A stretch of DNA of 64,000 nucleotides from Histomonas meleagridis. Its lineage: Eukaryota > Parabasalia > Tritrichomonadida > Dientamoebidae. Below, piece after piece: positions 36,601 through 46,660 of the stretch (its first letter is position 1; every line of letters begins with the position of its first letter). The stretch spans positions 1-64,000 of the forward strand of contig WSYJ01000177.1 of the NCBI GenBank assembly GCA_020186115.1, written 5' to 3'. The translations under genes were made by a program, and so were the position numbers. The notes below the pieces were generated by a model. That model made no database searches and was not told the origin of the DNA. It worked only from the letters and a program-made list of their open reading frames with translations.

Positions 36601-37211
36601 AACTATTCACATTTGGTCTTTATAATTTCTTAATTACACATTTTAAAATCGATAAAGAATTTATTTCTTATATTATCGATTCACATATTATAAATATTTG
36701 TAAATTTGATACTTTCCCTTATTATCAAAAAATTATTTATACTGAAAATAGTCCAATTGTCGATTTCGATTTTAATGCTTCGTTAGGTATTATTTCTTAT
36801 TATACTCAAAATGGTAAACTTAAAATAATTTCGGCTTCAAATGGGTTAATAATTGGCAAATATAATTATGATAAAGATCAAATTAAAAAGATTTTAATTG
36901 CTGATAAAAAACCTTTAGTAATTGTCGAAGTAAATTTGGAAATTAATTTACATAATTTAAATGGAGAAATTTATAAAACATTTAAAATATTTAAAAAAAT
37001 TAAAATGTGGAAAAAAATTTTAAAAGGTAAAAAGCAATTTTTATTGTTGGTCGATTCTGATGAATGCTGTTTCTTAACTGATTTATCAATGGATGACAAA
37101 AGTCTTTTATTGGGATCTAATGGGAAAGTGGTGGATATACAATACATAGAAAAAATTGGTTCTGTCGTAGCATTAAATGAAGTTGGACAAATAGCTTTTT
37201 ATCCATGTTGA
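30660..37211 (+). CDS. Giant BEACH-domain protein with WD-like C-terminus
   Basis: One uninterrupted 2183-residue ORF starts at the ATG at 30660. The first 800 residues look like an alpha-helical armadillo-type scaffold. About 845-1000 resembles a concanavalin-like (LamG) sandwich (FLFSFYVKID, NQWFLFTFAYD, GIYYVYCKNGE). About 1660-1750 fits the PH-like pre-BEACH domain, and BEACH follows from about 1765 with NRWNNSEISNFDYILSLN and GKSFNDYNNYIYFPYIKP, the family's most conserved strings. The usual C-terminal BEACH block with WIDLIFGYKQ is degenerate here (FQLHKLIEINFG). The last 250 residues look like divergent WD repeats. BEACH proteins (LYST, NBEA, LvsA types) act in vesicle fusion and lysosome traffic. 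It is very AT-rich and Asn-rich, yet lacks TAA or TAG over more than 2100 codons. Confidence 0.88.
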   Translation: MDAQELKKYLFSRNKVTPITELFLIRSIPGYKFPAAKEFRIEHFFFDVPELTNLKIEKLNEMLLDFTPLNEALQSISFSFKYSNDIIKIFQSKVERGQKLSNFESYYMLIQCLGWFILQDTFQTADSFIALVHLLEASCIDFNMHANHIFLEFVRYATKIPRDSIFKILINPINEHILKTTTLDKSFSFGYLPFFKRIFELKDDQIQNENVKFLSNLFKSDRQWLNGPWLGTLSCILSPYIKLLDLDSLLILCKCSERCNANSICEIFLTLPIFIFEKVQSTDVITNPDMFQTKLPKEREHIHHGDPPQEVFVMPDPEIIESKIDIYTLCNPFFKETLPIFLPMLQIISNDCAQQIIFSISELKNNILESQYSIDFMFIIILILQQISQKTSFEKIFSFLVNDLTFYSECNLFTKFGISPEVNLLRNYIFEIIKNNNQNLLIELFATLSHKPLIFSELIMRSLYKFPLENTFYITNRILSSLTEVFLSIMQHDFPIKYINIQSARSVIFSLLFNILEDSNSMQICFESKTFTSGFLSLLFVPGLTSYIADLLFKGLSSVTTLPESTSLLLISIFNECSHCKDKNNLENIANKLAQTILRAILHNNLIGPSFEIVLDSALQYLQIFSSQEMLETILTIISFMSYENQQLDITSLRFNLILDLIYKVEGNNPSKSTLILLRNLLNKSTNISLENVFLIRNPGFINIILVAFSKSSNFKDVIEMIDALCNYSIENINSCHKGDVDYLLIKSLMGSFKYKRRKIQFDLNDETIVDCILKLIIKIISLISSYNVDQAFLKLITPNKGKLYQHAEKAINLLTPIFMSLRNSTIYPICNETPQLFIKSIDKKYVINPFLFSFYVKIDVPYTQTSNNNFIFMQITDKEKKNIFILYLDNNNICAKYKTNGLSTLAVIEKNLPSNQWFLFTFAYDIDQNGIYYVYCKNGENISVGCDFLQMNFLTDPIMEFGFCNNIIPIDIIPPVLMGNFCFIEGSIRDEKVFDELELENFGNLPQIIFKNDSNIININDKNKRKFYNIQESLLSYSTINDFMKYFKEIKNNNSSYYLSQILIVMSNCINYNDVLQKEFSTNIFNEYSKQLLGIDINDNILNIDFKIKVTDISKLFNIILMNIKNDFIDYRLYLTFNNLFENVLNNFELSQEIFDNFIFNLFFWMKSDKITLKKIFNDWQCIISRKLKQLNENTFIRIFIQFFLAINYSTNKNINEFQSIIYSILNELTIYIKSEITISIIISLTLTISNKTYQVLNYLNFLSLIIKRNPEFINFNSLDSLNLLFEDKENEEIFNAINDLYQIPNNSLIIKKRIFNLVKYYFGKYKTNIKILNPSLDLLCIKSLFIPIDIIETQKIIELMDNNNDYTDLWYFWPIIFSLTHPNNEINDKIFNFLTNNSKDFENILLLFQILLSLKMFNVEIIRNKYYNNLILKFFSKDSNNYQIILYSLIIIYYRFSNQNFSSKLLELINKNENLFGIKIEYHKKHKQEFDINNFISFFNNCNDYNLICIPYKSKNLKKDFYKFLKSLQPLKSTFYSQIYNFIRLDIRDHKISSQISLNIFSNFETNHIIKVNKVLNKLLINIKEIFKTNINKFEINNYYISKEIKTFDTLIEFGKQKINFDSKKEKHFEKYLNCSLKTTINHLYNSNKFKDWININEFLMPKTKLITKMKCNLLKKDKKENCELELLSTKMIINFKTYKTFIIEYKLINFIIINNLNIEIYLFGCFSVLLQINSIKDKIEFENFAIKNNLLILKDLDILIKNETNRWNNSEISNFDYILSLNILKGKSFNDYNNYIYFPYIKPNDINIIIYDNKLYSQQIKQMFTNKKFDIKPFKKLKMIPPQFFNNNDNKNEIFDIEDQNILFQLHKLIEINFGIDTKDPIFSDNNMHNNKYANSIFSLISTHKHIRGGFFGLNNSIYYLTPNHIRIIHIDWNQLKIIDKETILIHNTKTLKLSTNEIGIISYNSYNNTIYRIVSSKLFTFGLYNFLITHFKIDKEFISYIIDSHIINICKFDTFPYYQKIIYTENSPIVDFDFNASLGIISYYTQNGKLKIISASNGLIIGKYNYDKDQIKKILIADKKPLVIVEVNLEINLHNLNGEIYKTFKIFKKIKMWKKILKGKKQFLLLVDSDECCFLTDLSMDDKSLLLGSNGKVVDIQYIEKIGSVVALNEVGQIAFYPC

Positions 37212-37214
37212 TTA

Positions 37215-37570
37215 ATTAACGTTCGTTATTTATTGAAAAATGACAAATTTATGCTATAAATAAAAAATTTTTATTATTATTAGTTTTTCTTTGCATATAA
37301 TATTGGAATTAAGTTTTTTTTATGACGATCTAATAAGAATATGATCGATTTGATTTAAGAAATCTTCTTCATTGATAATGATGTATTGTTGTAATGTTAG
37401 TAATTTATCACTACTCCTTCATAACTTTCACTTCTATAGCAATTTATTTTTACATTACTTACATTACACATTACATGTGTTAATAGTATATATATTTAAC
37501 GATAAATGTTTAAAAACGTCCACTTTGTGGCCTATTAAATATTTGTTTTTTTTACGGTAATGATTTTTAA
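37215..37570. other. Intergenic region after the BEACH gene
   Basis: AT-rich 3' flank. It contains TTACATTACTTACATTACAC-type short repeats (about 37.45 kb) similar to the arrays at 39.8 and 42.65 kb. No gene is recognised. Confidence 0.4.
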
Positions 37571-37581
37571 CATTACACTCT

Positions 37582-38867
37582 TTGTATACAGATTTGAATA
37601 CTAACCGAATTTTAAGCGATGTAGATATAAGGGCATTATTAAGAAATCCGGAATTTCAATCATTACAATTTCGAAATGACCAAGTACTTTTTCTCCGTGA
37701 ATATTGTGAAAATGTGTGTCATATTTTGCTTAACAACAAAAAACTTGAAAAAATATTCGATGTAAGTAATGGGGTTATAGCAAATATTAAACAAAAAATG
37801 CAAAAGATGAATTAAGGCGCCCCAGAATTATTAATGATGAAGAAGAAAATCAAATAATTGGATATATAATTGAAATGGCAGAAAAAAACGAATTCCTAAC
37901 GAAACAAGAATTATTGCTGTACATAAAGACAAAATTCGGCGAAGAAGTTACAAAAGGATGGCTTGCTGGATTCTTTGAGAATTACAAAGATCAAATTGGA
38001 TTCACCAAAGCTATTCCTCAAGAGAACACAAGAGTGAATGTGCCTAGAGAATTTCTAGATAAGCACATTGAAAATATAAAGAAATATGTTGTTGGGAAAG
38101 CAGCCGAATAGGTTTTTAACATAGATGAAATGGGTACAAGCGAATTGGAAGATAAAAAGATAAAATCGGTTATAGCACCAAAAAATATGTGTTAAGCATA
38201 TGTTATGGTACCTGTAAAACGTTCAATTAGGCATCAAACATTAATTTCTTGTATCAGCGCAGCAGGTGATGCCATAACTTTTATATATATTCGAAATATA
38301 TATTTTTCTCCAATGACAATAGCTTCTAGCCTAAGAGTTTATGATATCTGTCGTACAGGTATAAGAAATGGAATTGACCTGAAAATTTCAATATCAAATC
38401 CTCCATACTTGAAAAAAGAAATATTTTATGATTATATTACAAATATATTTATTCTATATGTTAATAATCAGCAAAGTATTGAGGGGTTTTCAGATGAGTT
38501 TGCTGTTTTATTCATAAACAATCATTCTCCACATTGGGATCCTGAAATTTTGAAAATTCTTGCCGAAAATCGAGTTATTGTTATCACATTTCCTCCGCAT
38601 ACCACTGATATTTTTCAAATGCTTGATTTGGTGATATTTGGTGCACTTAGAAATGTTAAAAAAGTTATCACATCAAAACGAACCTTGAATGATGTTGCAG
38701 CATTAGCTGAAAAGGTTTTTAGAGCATATGGGCAAGTTACGACCAGTATTAACGTTCGTCCTAGTCTTGAAAAAGCTGGCATATCTACTGGCCTTAATGA
38801 AGATATAAGGAGAATAATTTTTGATGAGGAAAAGGTTCGAAATTCATTCGAGTTTACTGAGATCTGA
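37582..38867 (+). pseudogene. Pogo-like transposase, nearly complete
   Basis: The first ORF (37582-37815) encodes the N-terminal part. A frame change near 37.80 kb leads into LRRPRIINDEEENQIIGYI, a CENP-B/Tigger-type helix-turn-helix with GWLAGFFENYKDQIG. TAG at about 38110 is directly followed by VFNIDEMGTSELEDKK (first catalytic Asp). Another frame change lies near 38.19 kb. The last ORF (38205-38867) has RHQTLISCISAAGDAI, LFINNHSPHWDPEI and FPPHTTDIFQMLDLVIFG. At LFINNHSPH the normally conserved Asp of the second motif is Asn, so catalysis would be impaired even without the breaks. Terminal repeats were not identified. Confidence 0.75.
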
Positions 38868-38879
38868 AATATAAATTTG

Positions 38880-39785
38880 ATAAAATACAATTTATCACAA
38901 ATAAGATTAAACACGAACTGGGGTTAAATTAACAAATAATACTTCCCAAAAGGTATAATTGAGTACACATAAAAAATTTGAAAAATATATAAAATTTAAT
39001 GAAAAAAAATGAAAAAAAACAAAATTTGAAAAAGTGCGCATAACATTTCACCTGCTTAGATTCTTAAGCTTAAAAGTTATTTGTAATAATTAAATTGCAT
39101 ATATTTTATATATTTATCAAACATTATTTCTTATTTTTAGTCTATCAAAATATATTTTAATTTTTTTATGTAAATTTTCGAAAAAGTGCTAAAGGGGTTA
39201 GTACCCTTAAATTCGGTTGATATTTTTTTATCCAAATTTGTAACACCATTTGTAAAGTAAATATAGTTTTATAACGGATATCTTATAACAATTACAACAA
39301 AGGGGATCGAGGCGTAGCAGTAAAAAACCATGTTTCGCAAAATTTATATTTTTCGTTTTTAATGGTTTATATCGTAATTTGAATGGTATCGTCCCCGCTA
39401 CCGTACAACATAGTATTCTAACAGTAATATCATGGGTTATATCTGAAAAACTTAACACAATAAAATTTTATTGTGAAGCCAGTTCACAAAAGTTTGAATG
39501 CTTATAAGTATTTGCGCTGTTGTAAAATACGTTGAAAGAATCCATTGTCTATCTGCTCATTCTTTATGAATTTTAAATATGATTCATCATCAGTATATTA
39601 GCCACCTCAACAAACCAATTATCATCAATATTACCAACAAGATTCTTCTGATATTAACTATATACGAAATAATCAAGTTATATTTAATACATTCCAATTT
39701 TAATGCTATAATTTAAACCATAAACCAACAGGAATCACATAGAGAAATTCGTAAAAAAGTCAAAGGTCGATAATAGAATCGCTGA
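38880..39785. other. AT-rich interval, no gene recognised
   Basis: No domain-like coding. A patch at 39.22-39.46 kb is slightly richer in GC with a spurious minus-strand frame. Confidence 0.35.
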
Positions 39786-39789
39786 GAGC

Positions 39790-39951
39790 GTATTTTACAT
39801 GTATTTATGTTATTCATTAATGTAATTCATATTGTAATGTATAATGTTATTTATATTGTTATTCATTAATGTAATGTATAATGTATTGTATGATATACTG
39901 TATAATGTAATGTATACTGTTTTTTATATTGTTATTCATTAATGTATTGTA
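39790..39951. repeat. AATGTATAATGT/TTATTCATTAATG minisatellite, split by a mariner
   Basis: Imperfect tandem units built from TTATTCATTAATGTA and ATAATGTAATGTATA fill this stretch. The same motif resumes immediately after the mariner, at 40745-40785 (TTATGTTATTCATTAGTGTATTG). The element therefore inserted into the array. Confidence 0.65.
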
Positions 39952-40744
39952 TAGGGGGTGGAAAAAGTCCGTTCGTCAGCTTTTTCTTCGATTCATATTA
40001 GATATTAATGAAATCAAATTATATAAATAAAATTTATAATAAATATATTAACATTATTATTATAATACTTTTTTTCAAGTAAATATGATGCATGAAGTAA
40101 AACTACTTTTTTTCAGGATACCTCTGAAAGAGAACGTTTAATCATTTTAATACAACAAACCGGGAGAAACTCGATGTGGATTGAATCTGGAGTGCAAAAA
40201 CCATACAAACCCAAACAAACTATTGCCTCCAAAAAAGTAATGATATCTGTTATATGGTCTATAACTGGTATCAAATCAATAACAATGCTCTCGATAGGCC
40301 AAAAATTTAATCGAATTTTTTTTCTGATAGTGTATTTGGAGATTTGGCGAAAAGAATTTCAACGAAGGGATATTTTTTGCATATGGATAACGCCCGGCCT
40401 CATTTGGTTCATGAAAAATTGAATGAATTGGGGATTAAAAGACTTCCGCAACCCACGTTTTCGCCAGACCTCGCACCTTCTGACTTTTTTCTGTTCGGAT
40501 ATATAAAAAAAATGCTCGAAGGTGAGGAGTTTGAAAATGAAGATCAACTTTTTCAAAAAATTGAAACATTACTGTATAATATTCCTAAAGACACCTTAAG
40601 AGATGTATATAATGAATGGATGAACAGACTTTTAATTACAATTGAAACTCAAGGTGAATACATATCATAATAAATAAACAAAATTTCTTTTACTTTTTTA
40701 TTCATTACAAAAAAGGCTGACGAACGCACTTTTTCCACCCCTTA
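39952..40744. mobile_element. Short mariner (internally deleted, 793 bp)
   Basis: The ends (GGGGTGGAAAAAGT, then CGTTCGTCAGC) form inverted repeats of about 30 bases. They are flanked by TA at 39950-39951 and 40745-40746. A full mariner is about 1.3 kb; this one has lost the middle of the transposase. Both ends are well preserved, so it could in principle be moved by a related transposase. Confidence 0.88.
40100..40670 (+). pseudogene. Deleted mariner transposase
   Basis: A short N-terminal remnant (ERERLIILIQ) joins abruptly to the catalytic part (SMWIESGVQKPYKPKQTIAS...KKVMISVIW). A frame change near 40.33 kb leads into the ORF 40344-40670, with FLHMDNARPHLVH (second Asp), TFSPDLAPSDFFLFG (third Asp) and the tail EWMNRLLITIETQGEYIS. 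The segment containing the first catalytic Asp (GDETW) is missing. It is non-functional. Confidence 0.8.
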
Positions 40745-40935
40745 TATTATGTTATTCATTAGTGTATTGTTTGATGTTATAATCGACATTTATTGTTCAA
40801 TTTAGCTCATCATTATCAACATTCCTGTTTTCTTTATCCTTTAGTGTTTTTTGTTGTATTCAAGTTATATCTATTCAAAAGCTTATCGTACTGGGGAATC
40901 ATTCTGAAAACTCGTTAATAATCTTGGCCATTGTA

Positions 40936-42233
40936 TAAAGTGTTCCACCCCAACTGTAGTATCTCACTCATTTTTTAAGTTTTTTTAAATTTATTGATAA
41001 AAATGTAATGTTTATTAAATATACTCTTCATTTGTTTCGATAACTTTTTTAAGTCTTTTTTCCCATTCGTCAAAAACGCTTTGCAAAGTTTCTTTCGGTA
41101 TATTTAATCATATTGAAGTCACTTTTTCTTCAACCTCTTCTCTACTCTTGTATTGAAATCCCTTCATTTTTTATTTTACATATCCAGATAGGAAAAAGTC
41201 TGAAGGAGCTATATCTGGGGAGTAGGGGGATGAGGTGCCCTTTTGAGCTTGTTGGAGTCCATATATAAAGTTGTGAATCTCGACGTATGCGGTTTTGCAT
41301 TGTCGGCATGTACAGTAATTTTTCTTGTGTAATTTTTAGGATTTGTACCATTTTTTTTGGAAAGTTTTGATTAAATATATTTTACATAATATTGTGAATT
41401 AAATGTTTCTCCCTTTGAAAGAAAGTCAATAACTTTAAATCCGTGGGGATTCCAAAAAACCGTCAACATTACTTTTTTTTGCGTAATAGTCCTTTTGTTT
41501 ATTGTACCTCGTGGTGTTCCTCGTGGTATCCATTGTCGAACATAATAATGATCATAATAAAACCAGGACTCGTCACCTGTTATAAAATATTTATTACTGT
41601 TATGTCTTGCAATCTCTAATGTCTTTAAAAGTTGAATTGATTTAGTGACTCTTTGTTTTTTAATATCTTCCGTCAGTAAATGTGGAACCCACTTTAAAAG
41701 TTTATTTTCATAGCCAAGCTTTTCAGTAAGATGCCTATATACAGTAGTGTTTGGTATCTCTGTTAACTTAGCTATTTATCTTATTGAAGCATATGGAAAT
41801 TTATCTAAAATTTTCAAAATTTTTAAATCAACATTTTCGTCAATAGGGGTAATCGGTTCACTAATGTTAGGTGACATTGTTTGATCAAAACTTCTTTGTC
41901 TGAGGTATTTACATACTGTTGAATATGAAATACATTCTTCGCCCAATATGATCTCCATTTCGGTATGAATCGCTTTTGCTGACATTCCCTTCATCGCGAC
42001 ATATATTGTGATTAATTTTTGATCAAGCTCCATAATAGAGGAATAAAAATTTTAAACGTCATTTTTTTGCATTCAATAAAAAAAAATTGGATTATTAGTT
42101 AATGATAGACTTGACAAAAATTATTTTTAAATAAAAAACGAAACCCATTAAATTTAGTGTTTTTATTTATATAAAAAATATTATTGTATCTATTATATAT
42201 GAAGAGATACTACGGTAGGGGTGGAACACCCTA
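40936..42233. mobile_element. Complete mariner (1298 bp)
   Basis: Inverted ends of about 30 bases (GTGTTCCACCCC, then ACTGTAGTATCTC on the left and its near complement on the right) are bounded by TA dinucleotides at 40934-40935 and 42234-42235. Length and target site match mariner. The transposase is on the minus strand. A different family from the 39952 copy, judged by the ends. Confidence 0.88.
41040..42033 (-). pseudogene. Mariner transposase with in-frame stops
   Basis: The ATG at 42033 opens MELDQKLITIYVAMKGMSAK and an HTH region. TAA near 41780 interrupts SIR/IAKLTEIPNTTVYRHL, where Gln would fit. The frame continues through KWVPHLLTEDIKKQRV, YFITGDESWFYYDHYY (first Asp) and RKVM-like KKVMLTVFWNPHG. 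TAA near 41.38 kb and a frame change near 41.33 kb follow, then MPTMQNRIRRDS in the shifted frame, with the Asp-containing motifs in the other frame (ADNAKPHTS, YSPDIAPSDFFLSGYVK). TAA directly after GYVK (about 41.17 kb) and TGA near 41.11 kb (in SI/LNIPKE, where Trp would fit) complete the damage. Confidence 0.8.
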
Positions 42234-42235
42234 TA

Positions 42236-43195
42236 TTTTTCACGATATTTTGAATTCAAAAAGTCGGAAGTTACACAATTATTTACGACTTTTTGTTTAA
42301 TATTGAAAAAATTGAAAGAAGAAAGAAATTCAGAGAAAATATTTTTATTCTATATGGATTTAAATAATTTATGTTTTTCGTCAAAAATAATATGAGTGTA
42401 ATTAGGAAATGTCAATAGATGGAAATTATTATGGTTTAATTTTGACATATATTTCATTCAGATACAATATTAAGATGTCAAAACATCATTTGCAAGCATA
42501 ATCAAATTATTAATATATTTAGATCACATGTATAACATATGAAAAAGTGGTCGTGATCCATTCCTTCAAGCAATCAAAGTCATCAGCAGCACGACTTTTG
42601 GTCTAGATGATTACATTAACTATCATACATTGCATTACATTATCTATTTTACATTGCATTACATTATCGATTTTTTATTGCATTACATTATCTATTATAC
42701 ATTGCATTTTATAAAGTGAATTTAATGAACAAAAGTTACCCACACATAATTAAAAATTGATCAATATATGCCTACAAATTTCAAATATCATTTTTTGTTA
42801 ATCTGACATTTTATATTTTATCAGGATTATCTCGACGAAAATAGGAAGTATATATAACAATTGAATAGGTAATATTTTTTCACAATTCCTAATAATTTGA
42901 ATACTCATTCAAAAATGGCATAACGAAAAAGAAAAATTTATCGAATATAATGTTATAACATATGGAGAATTTGATTATGATATTTATTTTTAACTAAAAA
43001 GCAGGTTCCTCAATTTTTGCTTTTTTTCCGCAACTTGAAAAACAATCAGTCGAAATCGTTTTATTAAACGAAATCTCATCTGATAAAATAAATGAAAGCT
43101 TTAGAATCTGTGATGTTATTCTCTTCTTACGATATTATAAATTGAATAGACTCATAATAGAAAATATTCACAATAATAAATGCATTATGACGATA
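42236..43195. other. AT-rich interval with a short tandem repeat
   Basis: No gene is recognised. At about 42628-42716, four imperfect copies of TACATTGCATTACATTATCT occur in tandem, in the same style as the array at 39.8 kb. Confidence 0.5.
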
Positions 43196-43199
43196 CAGA

Positions 43200-43500
43200 T
43201 TATTAAACCTCTCTTCACAGTACTCAGCATTTTTTAATACGCTTAATTATCGCCATCATAATTTAATGGGATTTAAGTCGGGGGAGTTGGGTGGCCAATC
43301 AGTAATCACATCGAGTCTCTTTTTCAGTTAATAAATAGAAACAACAGATGTGTGGCACACCCAATCTAATTTTCCATGAAGTTCATTCATCCTATTGATG
43401 AAATCAGGTTTATCCATTTTGCTTAAATTCACAAATTTTTCAGTTATTACGAGTTTGCTCTCATAATCACATGAAATTACCCCAAATATCATGATTGACT
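43200..43500 (-). pseudogene. Tc1-like transposase fragment
   Basis: On the minus strand the string TDWPPNSPDLNPIK (about 43.26-43.31 kb) is the third catalytic motif of Tc1-like transposases. Heavily interrupted sequence upstream, to about 43.5 kb, resembles the region before it. No terminal repeats are visible. Confidence 0.55.
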
Positions 43501-43736
43501 GGGAAAATTATAAATTTCTTTAAATTGAATTTGGAGTATTATATCATAATTATGACGTATTTAAATGATCCGATCTAACCGTAAAAAAATTCAATTTTTT
43601 TGATTTTCGAACGAAAATCAAACTGAAAGCTCGGTTTTCAAATTTAGGAAATAATTTTTAATTTTGCCCATAAGATCCCTATCATTTCTCTATTCCATAT
43701 TCCATTTTTATGATCACATGATTCATTAGCAATAAG

Positions 43737-44338
43737 TTAACCATTTTCAAATTTTAGCTCAAATATTTTTGCAAATTGCTTTGCTGTTTTTGAACTTATT
43801 TCAGCATTCTGAATTAGTTCATTAACATCTGAAATAGCCTGAAGCAATTCTTTTTGATAACTTTTAAGTGTTGGCATATATAAAAGCCTTTTAACGATTT
43901 TAGCTATATATGTACCAGAACCAATCTTTTCCAAAAGGTGCCTGTAATATATAAATTGTATTAAGTTTCTTTTTTTAGACAAAGATTCTATAGCTCTCCC
44001 TTCATCAGAAAAAATTGAGATTACGGTCAGGATATTAAAACCAATAACTTTTTCCAAGCATGAATAAAATATTTCATAATAATTTTTGGATTCTGATGTA
44101 ATATTACGACATATAATGGGATTGAAGCATTATTGTAAATTAATAATGGAACTGAATTGACATATGGTCTAAGCGCATAGAAAGAAGCATCTAATTGCAT
44201 ATATGACCCAATGTGAATTACATCTTGAACCCGACATGAAATCCAGACAAAGCATTGAACAGAACAATTTTGGTATATAAATAATTTATTATAAATAATA
44301 TTATCATATAAATAATAAAAATAATATTTACGAGTCAA
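43737..44338 (-). pseudogene. MULE transposase fragment, second MULE family
   Basis: Minus-strand frames 44338-44027 and 44057-43737 together encode YMQLDASFYALRPYVNSVPL (first Asp region), SESKNYYE, IFSDEGRAIESL (second Asp) and LEKIGSGTYIAKIVKRLL, then SDVNELIQN. They overlap by a frame change near 44.05-44.12 kb. The same order is found in the longer plus-strand copy at 46.7-48.6 kb, so this is an inverted, truncated paralogue of it. The FLYWCH-like N-terminus and the C-terminal finger are absent. Confidence 0.65.
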
Positions 44339-44590
44339 ATTAATAATTTTCTAAAATTATATTACAATGATTGATTTTTCTTAATATCCTATTTTCATGC
44401 GATCTCGAGTAAATAATTTTTTATAGAAAATACTTTAAAATGTCATTTTCCGTGAGGTTGTGATTTTTTTACCGATCATCATCAGAGGATGATTAACGTT
44501 AAATTTCTATCTGATATAATAAATATCATTTTATGTTAGTTTTGATATAAATATTATATTTCTAAATGTACAGATTGGAATTCAAACATA

Positions 44591-44833
44591 ATGATTAGTA
44601 ATGACAACGAAATAATATCATTTGAAGATTGTGATAGTGACATCATATTTTTAAAAGTACAAGAGAACATATCAAGTGAATATGATGATGAAAAAAGAGA
44701 GTTTATTAATGAAGAGTGTGTACAAATTAAGTTATTTAATGTAAATAGAGTACCGGGAATAATATCTTTAAGCCGCAATAAAACGACTTTAAGGGTTCCT
44801 TCGAAAAACTGGAGTAAATTTCACATTAAGTAA
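44591..44833 (+). CDS. Short acidic ORF of unknown function
   Basis: An 80-codon open frame with an ATG start encodes an acidic protein (FEDCDSDIIF, ISSEYDDEKREFINEE) ending in a basic stretch (RVPSKNWSKFHIK). No family is recognised. It lies just upstream of Helitron helicase relics and may belong to that element or be chance. Confidence 0.3.
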   Translation: MISNDNEIISFEDCDSDIIFLKVQENISSEYDDEKREFINEECVQIKLFNVNRVPGIISLSRNKTTLRVPSKNWSKFHIK

Positions 44834-44929
44834 TAAAAAGCATGCATCGTCAAAATTTTCATATTGTGTATATTTTCTATGAGTTCATTCAATTTTTTTC
44901 ATTATATACACAAAAAAAGAGCTCAGCAA

Positions 44930-46610
44930 TCTAAAGCCTCCAGTTTTTGCATCAGAGCTCAATCTTGATCACTTATCACCGAATGATATAATCAGTGCTG
45001 AAATTCTTATAGAAGATGATGAATTCAAAAATATAAAAACTTACAACTAACAAGTTATATCAGTTTCAAATGCATGGGTTGGAGCTCTTGAATATCATGT
45101 AATCATTCCTCCTCATGATCCAGAAGATGATGTAATTTCTCCTTTATTCATCCAATTCATATTGAATCGAATTAGATAAAATGATGTTGAAATTTCTATT
45201 ATATTGACATCAATGATATCTCAAGGAGTTAAACCTAATTTGATTATAAATACTTTGGATTCTATCGAAGAACAAAATTATGAAAATTACATTACATGTG
45301 ATTTTACATGGGATGAAAATAATCTAGCTGTTCAAAACTTAGAAAATACTCGGCCGATGATTCAAAGTAATTTTGATCAATTAAATGTAATTACCAAAAG
45401 AATGACTTCAATTAATAAAGGCTTACATTTATTACTATTTGTTCAAAATAAAACTAAAACAGGCAAAAGGTAATTGATTTAGCATAGCTGCTAGCTTAAT
45501 TGATGGACAAACAGCTCATTCTGCATTCGCTTAATATTTAAATACTAATGATGATTGTTTTTCTGGGATTAGAATTCAAAACCAAAGAGGTGTTGTATTA
45601 TCTATATGATTAAATATATTAGTATTGATCGGATAACAATGTTATCAAAATCAGCTTAAGAATTAATTGAAAATTTATCAAAAACATTAGCTTTAGTAGT
45701 AAAAAAGCCTAATCCTAATAATACTTTTGGTGGATGTAATGTTTTATTATTTGGTGACATGTCACAAGTTCCTGCAGTATCAAATTTAAATGATGATTTC
45801 CAAGAATCACAATTTCAATTTTTTAATATTTAATGTTGCGATTTATTTTCAAATTTGTTTTTCAGAAAAAGTCGTAAGACAAGATTCTGATCAAATACAA
45901 CTATTATCAATTATTTGATCAAATAAGAACTTATAAAGAGAATACTAAATTAAGTCAAAAATTATTAAATATTCCCAGATCAAGATAATTAAAAAATATT
46001 CATTCAGTCGATCAATATGATATAGTTGATAATTTTGTAGGTAATGGTGATCCTGATGGAATGGTAATATGTTATAAAAATATTGAAGTTAATGATTAGA
46101 ATAATCGAATTCTCCACAAAAGAGCAAGTGCTGAAGAATTAGTAATTATTGATGCTCATTTAAAACTAATGTTAAAAATGCTTATATTGCAGATCCTTTT
46201 GTTGAAGATCTCAAAAAATAATTTAGATACACATAGAGAAATATATGAAACAAGAATTTCTTATGATTCTGAAATAAGAATCCTATCAGGAGCCTCAATA
46301 TTATAGTATACAAATTGTATAGTTCAAAGATCTTTATCACTTTGCATTAATGCTAGAGTTAGGCTTCTAAAAAATATTAATAAAAAAAACCTTATAAATG
46401 GTGCAAGAGGTATAGGGTGTTCGGTTATTTCGCGCAATTTTTATGAATATGAGATTTTAATTAAAATTAGTGATTTTTTATTAATCACTGATGAAATAGG
46501 ATCCATCATGTTCGAAAACCCATTTGCAACGATTTGCTCATTCATCAAAAACTTTCACTTGACTTTCGTTGAGCAATTATGGGCTTTCTTTATTATGAGA
46601 AAATGATAAC
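44930..46610 (+). pseudogene. Helitron PIF1-type helicase, broken (copy 1)
   Basis: Pieces of a Helitron helicase follow in order: LNLDHLSPNDIISAEIL and VGALEYHVIIPPHDPEDD; FDQLNVITKRMTSINKGLH; a degenerate Walker A (LFVQNKTKTGKR, normally GKAGTGKS); LIDGQTAHSAF; NTFGGCNVLLFGDMSQVPAV (Walker B-like motif II); and the C-terminal motif SLCINARVRLLKNINKKNLINGARGI near 46.35 kb. Nonsense codons are mainly TAA/TAG at places where Gln or Glu would be usual, with several frame changes (for example near 45.47 and 45.62 kb). The replication-initiator half is missing. Confidence 0.7.
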
Positions 46611-46660
46611 TAGGTTCGAGTCAATTGGCATACTTTTTTTGACATTTTTAGTTTTATCAT

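Noticed and set aside
39790-42716. Tandem repeats as a CRISPR array
   Set aside because: Units are contiguous and degenerate with no unique spacers, and the host is eukaryotic.
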